DNA of 64,000 nt from Phycisphaeraceae bacterium (GTDB lineage Bacteria > Planctomycetota > Phycisphaerae > Phycisphaerales > Phycisphaeraceae). Location of the stretch: NCBI GenBank assembly GCA_029260615.1, contig JAJDCX010000053.1, positions 1 to 64,000 of the forward strand. The letters are read 5' to 3'. A program made the position numbers and the translations under genes. A model generated the notes under the pieces. That model did not search any database. It saw only the letters and a list, made by a program, of their open reading frames with translations, and was not told where the DNA came from. Of this stretch, positions 40,953-50,014 are shown one piece after another (position 1 is the stretch's first letter; every line of letters starts with the position of its first letter).

Positions 40953-42158
40953 ATGAAATACGTCATCATCATCCCCGACGGCGCAGCTGATTTACCCGTA
41001 GACGATCTAGGTGGCAAGACCCCGCTTCAGGCCGCCGACACGCCCAACACCGACCACCTGGCGATGATAGGCCGGCTCGGCACCGCCGCGACCACGCCTA
41101 AGGGCATGCCCTGCGGCAGCGATGTCTGCACGATGAGTCTGCTGGGTTACGACCCCGTCAAATACCACTCCGGCCGGGCCCCCCTTGAAGCCGCGGCGCT
41201 GGGCATCGAGCTCAACGACACCGATTGGATATTCCGGGTCAACTTCGTCACCGTGATCGACGGGAAGATGCAGGACCACTCGGCGGGGCACATCACCGAC
41301 GAGGAAGCCCGCCGGTTGTTGACCGAGTTCGCCAGCCGGGTTGATCTGCCCGGGGCGACGCTGTATCCCGGCGTGAGTTACCGCAACATCATGGTCGACT
41401 CCTCGGACCGTGACTGGGGCGAGCTGGTCACCGTCCCTCCTCACGACGTCCCCGGCGAACCGATCCTCCGTCACTTACCCGTCGGTGGTGAATACGCACC
41501 GCTACTACACACCCTGATGGACCGCAGCGCCCAGATGTTCGAGACACACGAGATCAACCTGACTCGCCAGGAGATGGGCGAACTCCCCGCGACGCACCTC
41601 TGGCCTTGGGGGCAGGGCAAGAAACCCTCGATGCCCAGCTTCGAGTCACGATTCAAACTCAAGGGCGCGATGATTACAGCTGTGGACCTGCTTGCAGGGA
41701 TATCCCACTTCATCGGCTGGGACCGCCTGGATGTCCCCGGCCAAACCAGCTACCACGACAACGACTACATCGCCACCGGCAAGCACGCCATCGCCGCGAT
41801 CGAAAACTACGATGTGCTGTGTGTCCACGTCGAGGCTCCGGATGAAGCCAGCCACGCCGCGGACGTTCAGACCAAGGTCGCCGCCATCGAAGCGATCGAC
41901 AAGCACGTTGTTGGCCCGATCCACGAAGCCCTACAAAAACGTGGTGAAGACTGGCGCATCCTGATTCTGCCTGACCACTACACCCGCGTCGATAACCGCA
42001 AGCACCACCCGACCCCCGTCCCGTTCCTGATGGCCGGGAAGAACGTCCGCTCGGTCCGCGAGGTTACATTCAGTGAAGAGAACGCCGACAGCTCCGATCT
42101 GCACATCGACTACGGGCATGAGCTGATGGAATATTTTCTGCAAAGCGGGTTGGTGTAG
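40953..42158 (+). CDS. apgM: cofactor-independent phosphoglycerate mutase (ApgM type)
   Basis: Interconverts 3- and 2-phosphoglycerate in glycolysis; an alkaline-phosphatase-superfamily metalloenzyme of 401 residues, the archaeal-type form. Landmarks are MKYVIIIPDGAADLP, PCGSDVCTMSLLGYDP (the Ser nucleophile in SDVCTMSLLGYDP), YHSGRAPLEAAALGIEL, CVHVEAPDEASHAAD (metal residues), ILPDHYTRVDNRKHHPTPVPFLM and DLHIDYGHELMEYFL. The start is ATG 40953; a TTG at 40929 is in frame but not needed by homology. It may share the mla transcript, with 24 bases between the MCE stop and the start. Confidence 0.93.
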   Translation: MKYVIIIPDGAADLPVDDLGGKTPLQAADTPNTDHLAMIGRLGTAATTPKGMPCGSDVCTMSLLGYDPVKYHSGRAPLEAAALGIELNDTDWIFRVNFVTVIDGKMQDHSAGHITDEEARRLLTEFASRVDLPGATLYPGVSYRNIMVDSSDRDWGELVTVPPHDVPGEPILRHLPVGGEYAPLLHTLMDRSAQMFETHEINLTRQEMGELPATHLWPWGQGKKPSMPSFESRFKLKGAMITAVDLLAGISHFIGWDRLDVPGQTSYHDNDYIATGKHAIAAIENYDVLCVHVEAPDEASHAADVQTKVAAIEAIDKHVVGPIHEALQKRGEDWRILILPDHYTRVDNRKHHPTPVPFLMAGKNVRSVREVTFSEENADSSDLHIDYGHELMEYFLQSGLV

Positions 42159-42187
42159 AAATACTGGAAGTTTGAAAAGCAGAAAAG

Positions 42188-42206
42188 CAAGTCGTTTGCG
42201 ACTTCG
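42188..42206 (+). repeat. hairpin after apgM
   Basis: AAGTCG and CGACTT pair around TTTG, followed after CGCG by TTTTATT. It is a weak terminator-like or REP-like hairpin. Confidence 0.35.
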
Positions 42207-42258
42207 CGTTTTATTCTCAACACACGACCCTCACACCTGCTCCCTGAATCCTCACAAA

Positions 42259-43617
42259 CTACCGCCCCCAACCGCCTTTAGCTTCGCCGTCGTCGTAGTC
42301 GCCGACGATGACCGCGGTGCTGCCCATCGCGTGGAACTGATCTAGTTGGCGTTTGCCGATGCGGATGGACATCGTGACGGTATCGTTTTCGTAGGTGCGC
42401 TCCAGCACGTTGGCGCGGTTCTCCAGGAAGTGGATCGCTTTGCCATCGGTGTTGGCTAGTTGAAGCTCCAGATCGACCATGCCCCCTCGGGCTTCACTGC
42501 GGACCGCGTCGAGTACCGCGTCCAGCCCGTCCTGCGTCTTGGCACTTAACGGGATACTCCCGGGATGCTCCTGTTGGAACACCAAGAGGTCTGCGTTATG
42601 CGTCAGCAGGTCGGTCTTATTCAACAGCAGCATCCGCTTGGGCTCGGTCGCGCCGATGTCGTCAAGCACATCCATCACCGTGCGGTACTGCTGCGCCGCC
42701 CGGGGGTGGGAGACATCCAACACCACCAGCAATAGGTCCGCGTGGATCGCTTCTTCGAGCGTGGCTTTGAAGCTGGCGACCAGGTGGTGGGGGAGGTTGC
42801 GGACGAAGCCGACCGTGTCCGAGAGCATCACCGCGTCGCCGCCGCCCATGTCCCACTTGCGGGTCCGTGTCGAGAGGGTGGCAAACAGTTTGTCATCCGC
42901 ATACGCCCCGCCGGCCTGTCCGCTGGCGGATTCGATCGTGGCGTTGAACACCGTGCTCTTGCCCGCATTCGTATACCCGACCAGGCAGACGGTGTAGAAG
43001 TCCTTGTTGCGTGCGTTGACCTCGCGGGTCTTGCGCCCCTGCACCTCTTTGATCTCGCGTTTGAGCTGCGCCTTTTTTCGTTGCACGATCCGGCGGTCGA
43101 TCTCAAGTTGTTGTTCGCCTGGCCCGCGTGTGCCGATCCCGACAGGGGAGCCGCCGGCGATCCGTTCGAGGTGGTCCCACATCGCACGCAGCCGGGGGTA
43201 GGTATATTCCAACTGCGCCAACTCGACCTGCAGCTTGGCCTCGTGGGACCGGGCTCGCGAGGCGAAGATGTCCAGGATCAGCTCGCTGCGGTCCAGCACC
43301 TTGCGTTCAACGACCTTCTCAATGTTCCCGATCTGTGACGGCGACAGGTCGTTGTCGAAGATGACGACCTGGGCGTCGTGGACATCGCACATGAGCTTGA
43401 GCTCTTCGACCTTCCCCTTGCCGATGAACGTCTTGGCGTTGGGCTTGCTCAGCTTCTGCATGAGTTGGTCGCAGCAGATCGCGCCCGCGGTATCGACCAG
43501 GGAGCGCAGCTCCGCCAGTGGGTCGTGTGGGTCCGACCCGTCATTGGGCAGCAGGGCCACGACAAGGATCGCCCGCTCCTGCTGCACCGCCAGTTGTTCT
43601 CGTTGCATCTGCGTCAT
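42259..43617 (-). CDS. hflX: ribosome-associated GTPase HflX
   Basis: A 452-residue GTPase that splits and rescues stalled ribosomes. The HflX N-terminal domain (about 15-190) has FIGKGKVEELK, VVIFDNDLSPSQ, VLDRSELILDIFASRARSHEAKLQVELAQLEY and GGSPVGIGTRGPGEQQLEIDRR. The G domain has G1 GYTNAGKST, G3 DTVGFVRNLPHHLVASF, G4 LLNKTDLL and G5 SAKTQDGLDAV. The C-terminal domain (about 380-452) is longer than in minimal HflX. The gene is transcribed alone, divergent from the Y-family polymerase gene. Confidence 0.96.
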   Translation of the reverse strand: MTQMQREQLAVQQERAILVVALLPNDGSDPHDPLAELRSLVDTAGAICCDQLMQKLSKPNAKTFIGKGKVEELKLMCDVHDAQVVIFDNDLSPSQIGNIEKVVERKVLDRSELILDIFASRARSHEAKLQVELAQLEYTYPRLRAMWDHLERIAGGSPVGIGTRGPGEQQLEIDRRIVQRKKAQLKREIKEVQGRKTREVNARNKDFYTVCLVGYTNAGKSTVFNATIESASGQAGGAYADDKLFATLSTRTRKWDMGGGDAVMLSDTVGFVRNLPHHLVASFKATLEEAIHADLLLVVLDVSHPRAAQQYRTVMDVLDDIGATEPKRMLLLNKTDLLTHNADLLVFQQEHPGSIPLSAKTQDGLDAVLDAVRSEARGGMVDLELQLANTDGKAIHFLENRANVLERTYENDTVTMSIRIGKRQLDQFHAMGSTAVIVGDYDDGEAKGGWGR

Positions 43618-43709
43618 AGACGGGCCATTCTAGCGGGGGTTGGGGGGCAGGGGTTCGCGGTTAAGGCTTCGGGTGCAGGGGTCGGCCTGATGGGGCTTTT
43701 TCACAGCCC

Positions 43710-43738
43710 TTGACGAGCCTATTTGTACGGTATATGTT
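43710..43738 (+). promoter_or_regulatory. promoter of the Y-family polymerase gene
   Basis: TTGACG at 43710-43715, 17 bases, TATGTT at 43733-43738. The predicted start of transcription is 1-3 bases before the ATG at 43747, so the message is probably leaderless. GGTAT occurs twice (43729, 43740) but no known LexA box is evident. Confidence 0.5.
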
Positions 43739-43746
43739 AGGTATTT

Positions 43747-44961
43747 ATGGGCCCCCTCAAATACCTTTTTCTGGATATGAACAGCTACTTCGCGTCGGTG
43801 GAGCAGCAGGACCGCCCGGGGCTGCGAGGTCGGCCGGTGGGGGTGGTGCCGACGATGGTGGCGACGACCTGCTGCATCGCCGCCAGCTACGAGGCCAAGG
43901 CGCTTGGGGTGAAGACCGGGACCGGTGTGCGGGATGCTCAACGGCTGTGCCCGGATATCCGGCTGGTCGAGGCCCGGCCGAAGCGCTACGTCCAGTGTCA
44001 CCACCAGATCGTCGAGGCGGCTGAGTCGTGCCTGCACATCGACCAGATCCCATCCATCGACGAGATGTACGGCCGACTCTTAGGCAGCGAACGCCAGCCC
44101 CAGCGTGCCGCCGAGATCGCACACGCCGTCAAGGCCGCCATCCGTAGCCGGGTCGGCGCGTTTGTCCGCTGCTCGATCGGGTTGGCACCGAATCCCTGGC
44201 TCGCCAAGGTCGCCACCGACCTGCAGAAGCCCGACGGCATGGTCATGATCCTCCCCGAACAGATGCCCGAAAAAATCTGCACCCTCAAACTCACCGACCT
44301 CCCCGGCATCGCACGGGGCATGCACACCCGCCTTCAATGCCACAACATCCACACCGTCGCTCAACTCTGCTCACTATCCAGGCAACAGATGTCGGCCATC
44401 TGGAAGAGTGACGTGCTGGGTTCGTTGTGGTGGCACCAACTCAACGGCCACGATCTGCCGTACCGCCGGACCCATCGGCGGACGGTGGGGCACTCGCATG
44501 TGTTGCCGCCGAAGTGGCGCACCGATGCCGGGGCCCGGGCGGTGTCGGTCCGCATGATCCACAAGGCCGCCGCGCGGATGCGCCGCATGCACTACGTCGC
44601 CAGCCACCTCACCGCGAATGTCCGTTACCTGGATGCCCCAAAATGGAAACGCAGGGCACCGCTAGGGCTTTGTGGGGATACCCTGACCATGCTGCGCGTC
44701 TTCGCCGAACTCTGGCGTGACAAACCCCTGGGTTCACCGTTGCAGGTCGCGGTCCAGCTTGATGGCCTGGTTCCCCTGAATACCGCCCCCATCCCGCTAT
44801 TTGATGAACCCCGCCACCTCGCCGACCTGGCTGACGCCATGGACCGGATCGACCACAAGTTCGGCCACCACAGCATCTACTTCGGCTCGATGTTCGGTGC
44901 CCAGTCCACCGCCCCGACCCGCATCAGCTTTACCCAAGTCCCGGGGGAGGAGGAGTTTTAA
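43747..44961 (+). CDS. Y-family DNA polymerase (DinB/UmuC-like)
   Basis: A 404-residue translesion polymerase-like protein. The first catalytic block is FLDMNSYFASVEQ (metal-binding Asp10; Phe as steric gate); the second is SIDEMYG (Asp and Glu present) where most family members read SIDExxLD. The fingers region has AASYEAKALGVKTG. A helix-hairpin-helix follows in LTDLPGIARGMHTRL. The three metal-binding acidic residues are therefore intact. The C-terminal little-finger part (about 245-380) is divergent, so bypass specificity cannot be told. No imuA, dnaE2 or umuD gene adjoins. It is likely expressed from a leaderless message. Confidence 0.85.
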   Translation: MGPLKYLFLDMNSYFASVEQQDRPGLRGRPVGVVPTMVATTCCIAASYEAKALGVKTGTGVRDAQRLCPDIRLVEARPKRYVQCHHQIVEAAESCLHIDQIPSIDEMYGRLLGSERQPQRAAEIAHAVKAAIRSRVGAFVRCSIGLAPNPWLAKVATDLQKPDGMVMILPEQMPEKICTLKLTDLPGIARGMHTRLQCHNIHTVAQLCSLSRQQMSAIWKSDVLGSLWWHQLNGHDLPYRRTHRRTVGHSHVLPPKWRTDAGARAVSVRMIHKAAARMRRMHYVASHLTANVRYLDAPKWKRRAPLGLCGDTLTMLRVFAELWRDKPLGSPLQVAVQLDGLVPLNTAPIPLFDEPRHLADLADAMDRIDHKFGHHSIYFGSMFGAQSTAPTRISFTQVPGEEEF

Positions 44962-44970
44962 CGACCCTCG

Positions 44971-45047
44971 TAAGCCGCTTGCGGCTTAGCGGTCCTTGGT
45001 AGGCGCGGCCCGCCAGCCCGCAGGCCCCGCCGCGTGTAACGCGGCGG
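44971..45047. repeat. two adjacent palindromic intergenic repeats (REP-like family 2)
   Basis: TAAGCCGCTTGCGGCTTA (44971-44988) is a perfect 8-bp inverted repeat around TT, continuing GCGGTCC. CCGCCGCG TGTAA CGCGGCGG (45027-45047) is a perfect 8-bp hairpin touching the stop codon of the convergent PEP-CTERM gene. The first shares GCTTGCGGCTTAGCGGTCC with 61528-61546 (one mismatch). Confidence 0.6.
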
Positions 45048-46706
45048 CTACGAAAGATTCGTTGACCGCTTATTCAGGATCAACACCGCACCCACAACCA
45101 ACACCGCGAACGTCCCCGGCTCGGGAATCGTCGCGACGAAGATGCCGGAGGTGCTGTCTGTGAAATGGAGCGTGAACGCGAGTTGGCCCGCGTCGTTGAA
45201 GGCGGGGGTCGGCAAGGACCCATTGGACCCGCCGGTTGCGGTGTTGATGGTGCGGATCGTGCGGAGGTCTTCGATCAGCGGGTCGTCGTTGACATCAAAC
45301 AAGTCACCCGAACGGGCGATCAGTGTGAGCAGGCCGGTGGGGTCGGTCGCCCAGATGCCGCGGTCGTTGGTGTCATCTACACCTGTCCCGGATAGGCTGC
45401 CCATAAACGCTACCTGGCCCGCAGCGTTGAGAACGAGTTTGCCGAAGCTTCTGTGTCTCACGCCTTGGGCCGTGCCCGTTGCGGCGTCGAATTCACGCGC
45501 AATCAGGCTATATGAGCCGGGGCCTCCCGACCAGATGCCGCCGTCATTTATGACACCCACACCCGGGCCGGTGAGGAGGCCTGCGAACGCGGTCTGGCCG
45601 GCGTCGTTGAGCTCGGGTGAACTTAAACTGCTGTACACCACACCTGGGGCCATGCCCGGTGCGGCGTCGCCTTCACGGACCAGCAGACTCAACGAACCGG
45701 AACCTTCTGACCAGATACCGTTGTCATTCGAGGAGGTAACACCCGGGCCGGTGAGGGAGCCTGCAAACGCGATCTGGCCGGTGTTGTTGAATTTGGGAAA
45801 GATTATTTTGCTGTATACCACACCCGGAGCCGTGTCCGGTGCGGCGTCGCCAGTACGCACGGCCAGGCTAAGTGAGCCGGAAACGTCCGACCAGATGCCC
45901 ACATCATTGGTGGAGTCTACGCCGGTGCCGGTGAGCGTGCTCCAAAACACCGTCTGTCCTGCGGTGATGGGCAGGGGTTCGCCCAAGAAGCCAAACACCA
46001 CACCCGGGCCCGTGCCCGCAGCGGCGTTGCCTTCACGCGCGACCAGGCTAAGCGAGCCGGAACGCTCCGACCAGATCCCCTCATTATTGGTGGTGTCTAC
46101 GTTGGTGCCGGTGAGACTGGCACGGAACACCGTTTGGCCTGCGTTGTTGAGCACAGGGTTGAAGGTTGTACCACTAAAAGAAAAAGTACTGAACGTAGCA
46201 CCCGCAGGTGTGCCTGGTACGACGCTGCCTGCGCGCGCGACCAGATTCAGTGAGCCTGAACCCTCCGACCATAGGCCAGCAAAGTTCGTACGGCCCACGC
46301 CCGTGCCAGCGAGAGAGGCACTGAATGCCGTCTGGCCCGCGTCGTTGATTTTGGGTGTGAAAAAACGGAAATACTCCACGCCCGCTCCGGCACCAGGCGC
46401 GGGGCTGCCTGCCCTTGCGACCAGGCTCAGCGAGCCTGCCCCCTCTGACCAAATGCCGGTGATATTCGTGAGGTCCACACCCGGGCCGGTGACGGAAGAC
46501 CTGAACGCGATTTGACCGGCGCTGTTGAACGCGGGGGGGGTTGCGATGACGTTGTACACCACGCCCGAGGCAGTGCCCGGTGCGGGGTTGCCGGTCAAAA
46601 CGCGGGTGTCGTAGCTGACGGCCGCGTGCGTGTTGATGGCTGTAAAGGCAATCACCGCCGCCATGGTTGCACCGATCGCGCACGTCTTGAACAGCTTCCA
46701 TGTCAT
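45048..46706 (-). CDS. secreted repeat protein with PEP-CTERM anchor (DUF7453-like repeats)
   Basis: A 552-residue exported protein. The signal peptide spans about 1-29 (cut near THA). About eight copies of a 55-65-residue beta-rich repeat follow, with consensus FN.AGQ.AF...L.G.GV....D.GIW.....SL.LVAR.G..APG. The C-terminus is IPEPGTFAVLVVGAVLIL then NKRSTNLS, a PEP-CTERM sorting signal. The repeats probably form a beta-propeller-like or solenoid surface structure. Function unknown; exosortase processing is expected. The ATG at 46706 has AGGAGA 7 bases upstream. A promoter lies upstream at 46793-46833. Confidence 0.85.
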   Translation of the reverse strand: MTWKLFKTCAIGATMAAVIAFTAINTHAAVSYDTRVLTGNPAPGTASGVVYNVIATPPAFNSAGQIAFRSSVTGPGVDLTNITGIWSEGAGSLSLVARAGSPAPGAGAGVEYFRFFTPKINDAGQTAFSASLAGTGVGRTNFAGLWSEGSGSLNLVARAGSVVPGTPAGATFSTFSFSGTTFNPVLNNAGQTVFRASLTGTNVDTTNNEGIWSERSGSLSLVAREGNAAAGTGPGVVFGFLGEPLPITAGQTVFWSTLTGTGVDSTNDVGIWSDVSGSLSLAVRTGDAAPDTAPGVVYSKIIFPKFNNTGQIAFAGSLTGPGVTSSNDNGIWSEGSGSLSLLVREGDAAPGMAPGVVYSSLSSPELNDAGQTAFAGLLTGPGVGVINDGGIWSGGPGSYSLIAREFDAATGTAQGVRHRSFGKLVLNAAGQVAFMGSLSGTGVDDTNDRGIWATDPTGLLTLIARSGDLFDVNDDPLIEDLRTIRTINTATGGSNGSLPTPAFNDAGQLAFTLHFTDSTSGIFVATIPEPGTFAVLVVGAVLILNKRSTNLS

Positions 46707-47155
46707 GGCATGTCTCCTATTAAAATTAATCCCCGTTGACAAACTCAGCGGCCAGGTTTTCTCCCCGCTGACCCCGGAATCTCGCTTACCTTGCGTAAGA
46801 CGACATAAGAGTACCATATTGTATCAATCTCTGTCAATCATTTTATTAGAATGTTCACAATAATATTGTGATTGTTCGGGTTCACGGGTTCGTACATCGC
46901 ACGATATAGTTCTCGACGCCGGGCGTGTTCGTGGTGAAGTATGACGGGACGATTGCTGACGGTCGCGGGGGATCCACCTCAGGCAAGTTCAAGGCTATAA
47001 TGACTGAGTGGGGCAGGATTCCAGCCCGGCAGGGGAGGTAAAATGGGTTTTTAGCTGGGCTTGCATCCGATCGTCGGCTCGGATACGCTATTGGGCTCGA
47101 TTGGACCCCTATATACCCCCGAACCGCGTTTAGGACGCTGAAAAGGGCGATTGCC
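46707..47155. other. gene-free region upstream of rpmB
   Basis: 449 bases. The first part is AT-rich and holds the promoter of the PEP-CTERM gene. The remainder has no convincing frame on either strand; a 96-codon minus-strand frame (46882-47172) overlaps the start of rpmB and looks spurious. A TATATA at about 47112 may be part of an rpmB promoter without a clear -35. Confidence 0.5.
46746..46833 (-). promoter_or_regulatory. promoter and 5' leader hairpin of the repeat-rich PEP-CTERM gene
   Basis: On the minus strand a perfect TTGACA is followed 18 bases later by TACTCT, giving a leader of about 90 bases. The leader carries a CAGCGG...CCGCTG hairpin (46746-46770) ahead of the ribosome binding site. 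Confidence 0.55.
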
Positions 47156-47428
47156 ATGCCACGAGTTTGCACATTTACCGGCCGACGGACCTCCGCTGGC
47201 AGAACCTACACCCTTCGCGGTAAGGCGAAGTACCTCGGCGGCGTGGGTACCAAGATCACCGGCAAGACCAAGCGGACCTTCCGCCCGAACATCCAGACGG
47301 TGACCGCCCTGGTCGATGGGTCGCCTCAGCGGATCAAGGTCTCGGTCAAGGCCATCCGTAGTGGGCTGGTTATCAAGCCTCTGAAGCGTAAATACGCCTA
47401 CAAGCCTGAAGCTGCCGCCACGGAATAA
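47156..47428 (+). CDS. rpmB: 50S ribosomal protein L28
   Basis: A 90-residue ribosomal protein of the large subunit. It begins MPRVCTFTGRRTSAGR and continues KITGKTKRTFRPNIQTV, then KVSVKAIRSGLVIKPLKR: the L28 pattern of a basic start, NxQ strand and VSxKAIRSGxV helix. The Cys4-type zinc residues of some L28 proteins are mostly lacking (a single Cys). A short acidic/alanine tail ends it. It lies 381 bases upstream of dnaG, in the position that rpsU takes in the enterobacterial dnaG-rpoD operon. Confidence 0.93.
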   Translation: MPRVCTFTGRRTSAGRTYTLRGKAKYLGGVGTKITGKTKRTFRPNIQTVTALVDGSPQRIKVSVKAIRSGLVIKPLKRKYAYKPEAAATE

Positions 47429-47809
47429 TCCCCCGGAAGTGAGTGGTCCCTGCCTCGGATGCGTGCCCGCCGGCCTCCCGGGAGCTCGCCACCGGACAGG
47501 TGCCCCGGTCATCGACGGTATGCCCGACCCATCGGATGCACGTTTTTTTCATCGGATATCACAAGATTTTCTTGACTGACAGTACCGGCCCGGCAATCCT
47601 ACTAGATAGATAAAGCTGACCCCCCGGACCCCCGGATACCCCCGACCCCGTTTCAGACGATTCAGCAGTTCATGCGGAGACGACAATCGACGAGGCCAAC
47701 GCACCACCTGCCGGCCCGATTGCGACCAGATTCCCCGCCGCTTAGACCGATACGCTAACCAAACTCCGCTACTCACCGTCGGCGTCTTAAACCGCGCCAC
47801 GCCGGGCCG
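47429..47809. other. gene-free region between rpmB and dnaG
   Basis: 381 bases with no convincing gene. A TTGACT at about 47573 may be a -35 element, but the best -10 candidate (TACTAG) is at poor spacing. No terminator hairpin was found after rpmB. Confidence 0.4.
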
Positions 47810-49798
47810 ATGCGTATGGCTATCCGAGAAGACATCAAAGACCGCGTCCAGCAGGCGACCGACATCGTCCGCCTCATCGGCGAGCAGGTGGCTCTACGGC
47901 CTAAGGGCAAGGAGTTCGCGGGTCTGTGCCCGTTCCACGACGATAAGAACCCGTCGATGCAGGTCTCGCCGATCAAGCAGATATACAAGTGCTTTAGCTG
48001 CGGGGCTGGCGGTGATGCGTTCAGCTTCGTGATGAACTACCACAAGATGAACTTCCCCGAGGCGATCAAGCACCTGGCGGAGCGTGCGGGGATTGAGGTG
48101 GTGGAGCAGGACAGGCGGTCAAGCCCAGGCGACAGCGAGCGGGTCAGCGAACGCAAGCAGATCGCTGGTGCCAACGCCCAGGCGGTGGAGTTTTTTCGGA
48201 CTTTATTGAAGCATCAAGATCACGGCCAGATCGCGCGGGACTACATCGAACGGCGGGGGATTAGCCCGGAAATGGTGGCAGATTTTCAGATCGGCTACGC
48301 CCTGGATGGCTGGGACGGGCTGGTGCAGATGATCGAGCACAAGAGTTGGGATCAGACTGGGTTTGAGTTTGCGGGGCTCGTTAGTCAGCGCGACTCGGGA
48401 GGGTATTACGACCGCCTGCGTCACCGTCTGATCTTCCCGATCTTCGATGCGATTGGCCGACCCATCGCGTTTGGCGGGCGGAAGATCCGTGAGGAGGACG
48501 AGCCAAAGTACCTGAACAGCCCGGAGACCAAGCTCTTTAATAAGTCGGCGACGCTGTACGGGTTGCACCTGGCGAAGAAGCCGATCATCGATAGCAAGAC
48601 CGCGGTGATTGTCGAGGGGTATACCGATGTGATCGCCTGCCATCAGGGCGGGGCGAGGAATGTGGTGGCGACGCTGGGTACGGCGTTAACCAGCGAGCAT
48701 GTGCGTGAGCTTCGGCGTTATGCCGAGAAGGTCGTGCTGATCTTCGATGCGGATGAGGCGGGTCAGAAGGCGGCGGATCGTGCGGTTGAGTTGTTCCTTA
48801 CCGGGGATCTGGACGTAGCGATCGCGGTGCTGCCGGATGGTTTGGACCCGGCTGACATGATGTCACAAGAAGACGGCCCGCAGCGTTGGGACGAAGCAGT
48901 TAAGTCGGCTCATGACGCGATGACGTACCAGTTTGAACGTCTTAGCGAGCAGATGGACGGCACCACGACGCTGACCGGGCGACAGAAATTGGCGGATGCT
49001 TACCTGACCCGTCTGGCCCAGCTTGGGCTTGCCCGGGTCGGTGCGATACGCAGGGCCCTGATCGTCCAACGGCTGGCGGGGATTCTGCACATGGGTGAGC
49101 AGGCGGTCAGTGACCTATTGACCCGCAAGGCCGCGACCGCGAGGCAGGCCCCCCGGATAGCCCCCAGGCCGGTTTATACGGATGTAACGCCCAGTGAAGA
49201 TGGGCAAGATTCGGCCCCCCAAGAGTATGAGGAATATGTCCCAGATGGGGTTGCCTCGACCGATTCTCGACGTAGACTTAAGGCGTTGGAATTAGCGGAA
49301 CGGCAGGTGATAGGTTGCCTGATCCGGGATAATCAGCGGTTTGGCCAGGTCCTGGCTGACGGTCGGACGTTCGATGAGGCGGTTTCGTCGGCGGATTTCG
49401 TTACGTCTGAAAATAGCAGGCTGTTCCAGCGTGTATTTGACCGGCTTGGTGCTGGGGAAACGATCACGCTGGCGGGCCTGTTGGGCGATCTTGCGTCCGA
49501 GAGTGAGCAGGGCTTGTCGGATATTTTGACCCAGGCGGATGCGGATGTAGACGCAGCCACCGGGGGGCGTTTCGATCAGGTTGACCAATTGCTCGGGCTC
49601 GCTGCCCAGGCCCTGTTGGACCACCACCGCGAAGCGCAGTATCGCCAGCACAAGCAGACGCTCGCCGCAGGCGGCGGGACAGGGGGAGCCGAGGGTGCCG
49701 ATCAAGGCGGGCTGGATAGTGCCCAACTGCTTCGGCGGATGATCGAGCACCGCAGGGACAACCCCTCCCCGGTGCGGATCGCGCGTGTCGGGAAATGA
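47810..49798 (+). CDS. dnaG: DNA primase DnaG
   Basis: Makes RNA primers at the replication fork. The 662-residue protein has the CHC2 zinc finger at Cys40, His43, Cys61 and Cys64. The TOPRIM catalytic core (about 180-370) includes FDAIGRPIAFGGRKI and AVIVEGYTDVIACHQGGARNVVATLGTALT (Glu of TOPRIM), then VVLIFDADEAGQKAADRA (DxD motif). The C-terminal region (about 490-640), helical, is the helicase-interaction domain. ATG 47810 is used; ATG 47816 is equally possible. rpoD follows 216 bases later, as in the macromolecular-synthesis arrangement. Confidence 0.97.
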   Translation: MRMAIREDIKDRVQQATDIVRLIGEQVALRPKGKEFAGLCPFHDDKNPSMQVSPIKQIYKCFSCGAGGDAFSFVMNYHKMNFPEAIKHLAERAGIEVVEQDRRSSPGDSERVSERKQIAGANAQAVEFFRTLLKHQDHGQIARDYIERRGISPEMVADFQIGYALDGWDGLVQMIEHKSWDQTGFEFAGLVSQRDSGGYYDRLRHRLIFPIFDAIGRPIAFGGRKIREEDEPKYLNSPETKLFNKSATLYGLHLAKKPIIDSKTAVIVEGYTDVIACHQGGARNVVATLGTALTSEHVRELRRYAEKVVLIFDADEAGQKAADRAVELFLTGDLDVAIAVLPDGLDPADMMSQEDGPQRWDEAVKSAHDAMTYQFERLSEQMDGTTTLTGRQKLADAYLTRLAQLGLARVGAIRRALIVQRLAGILHMGEQAVSDLLTRKAATARQAPRIAPRPVYTDVTPSEDGQDSAPQEYEEYVPDGVASTDSRRRLKALELAERQVIGCLIRDNQRFGQVLADGRTFDEAVSSADFVTSENSRLFQRVFDRLGAGETITLAGLLGDLASESEQGLSDILTQADADVDAATGGRFDQVDQLLGLAAQALLDHHREAQYRQHKQTLAAGGGTGGAEGADQGGLDSAQLLRRMIEHRRDNPSPVRIARVGK

Positions 49799-50014
49799 CA
49801 TGGCTTGGTTGGTATTGAGATGGTTTGATTTGAGATCGATGCTTGTTTCTGTGAAGCGGGCATGAAGATGGCGGAGAGGATTGGGGGACGTCGGCCCGGC
49901 ACGGAAGTCGGAGCGGATTACGACAGGGACGCACGCCGTTGGGACAGGTACCCGGCGGCAACACGAGAGGCTGCGGCAGGCGATAGCGTCGGCCGCGAAT
50001 AAGAGGCAACACCC

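Noticed and set aside
43700-43746. LexA/SOS box before the Y-family polymerase
   Set aside because: No match to the proteobacterial CTG-N10-CAG, GTTC-N7-GTTC or Gram-positive GAACN4GTTC boxes; only short GGTAT repeats.
46882-47172. 96-codon minus-strand frame between the PEP-CTERM and rpmB genes
   Set aside because: It begins inside rpmB in antisense, has no ribosome binding site and no family similarity.
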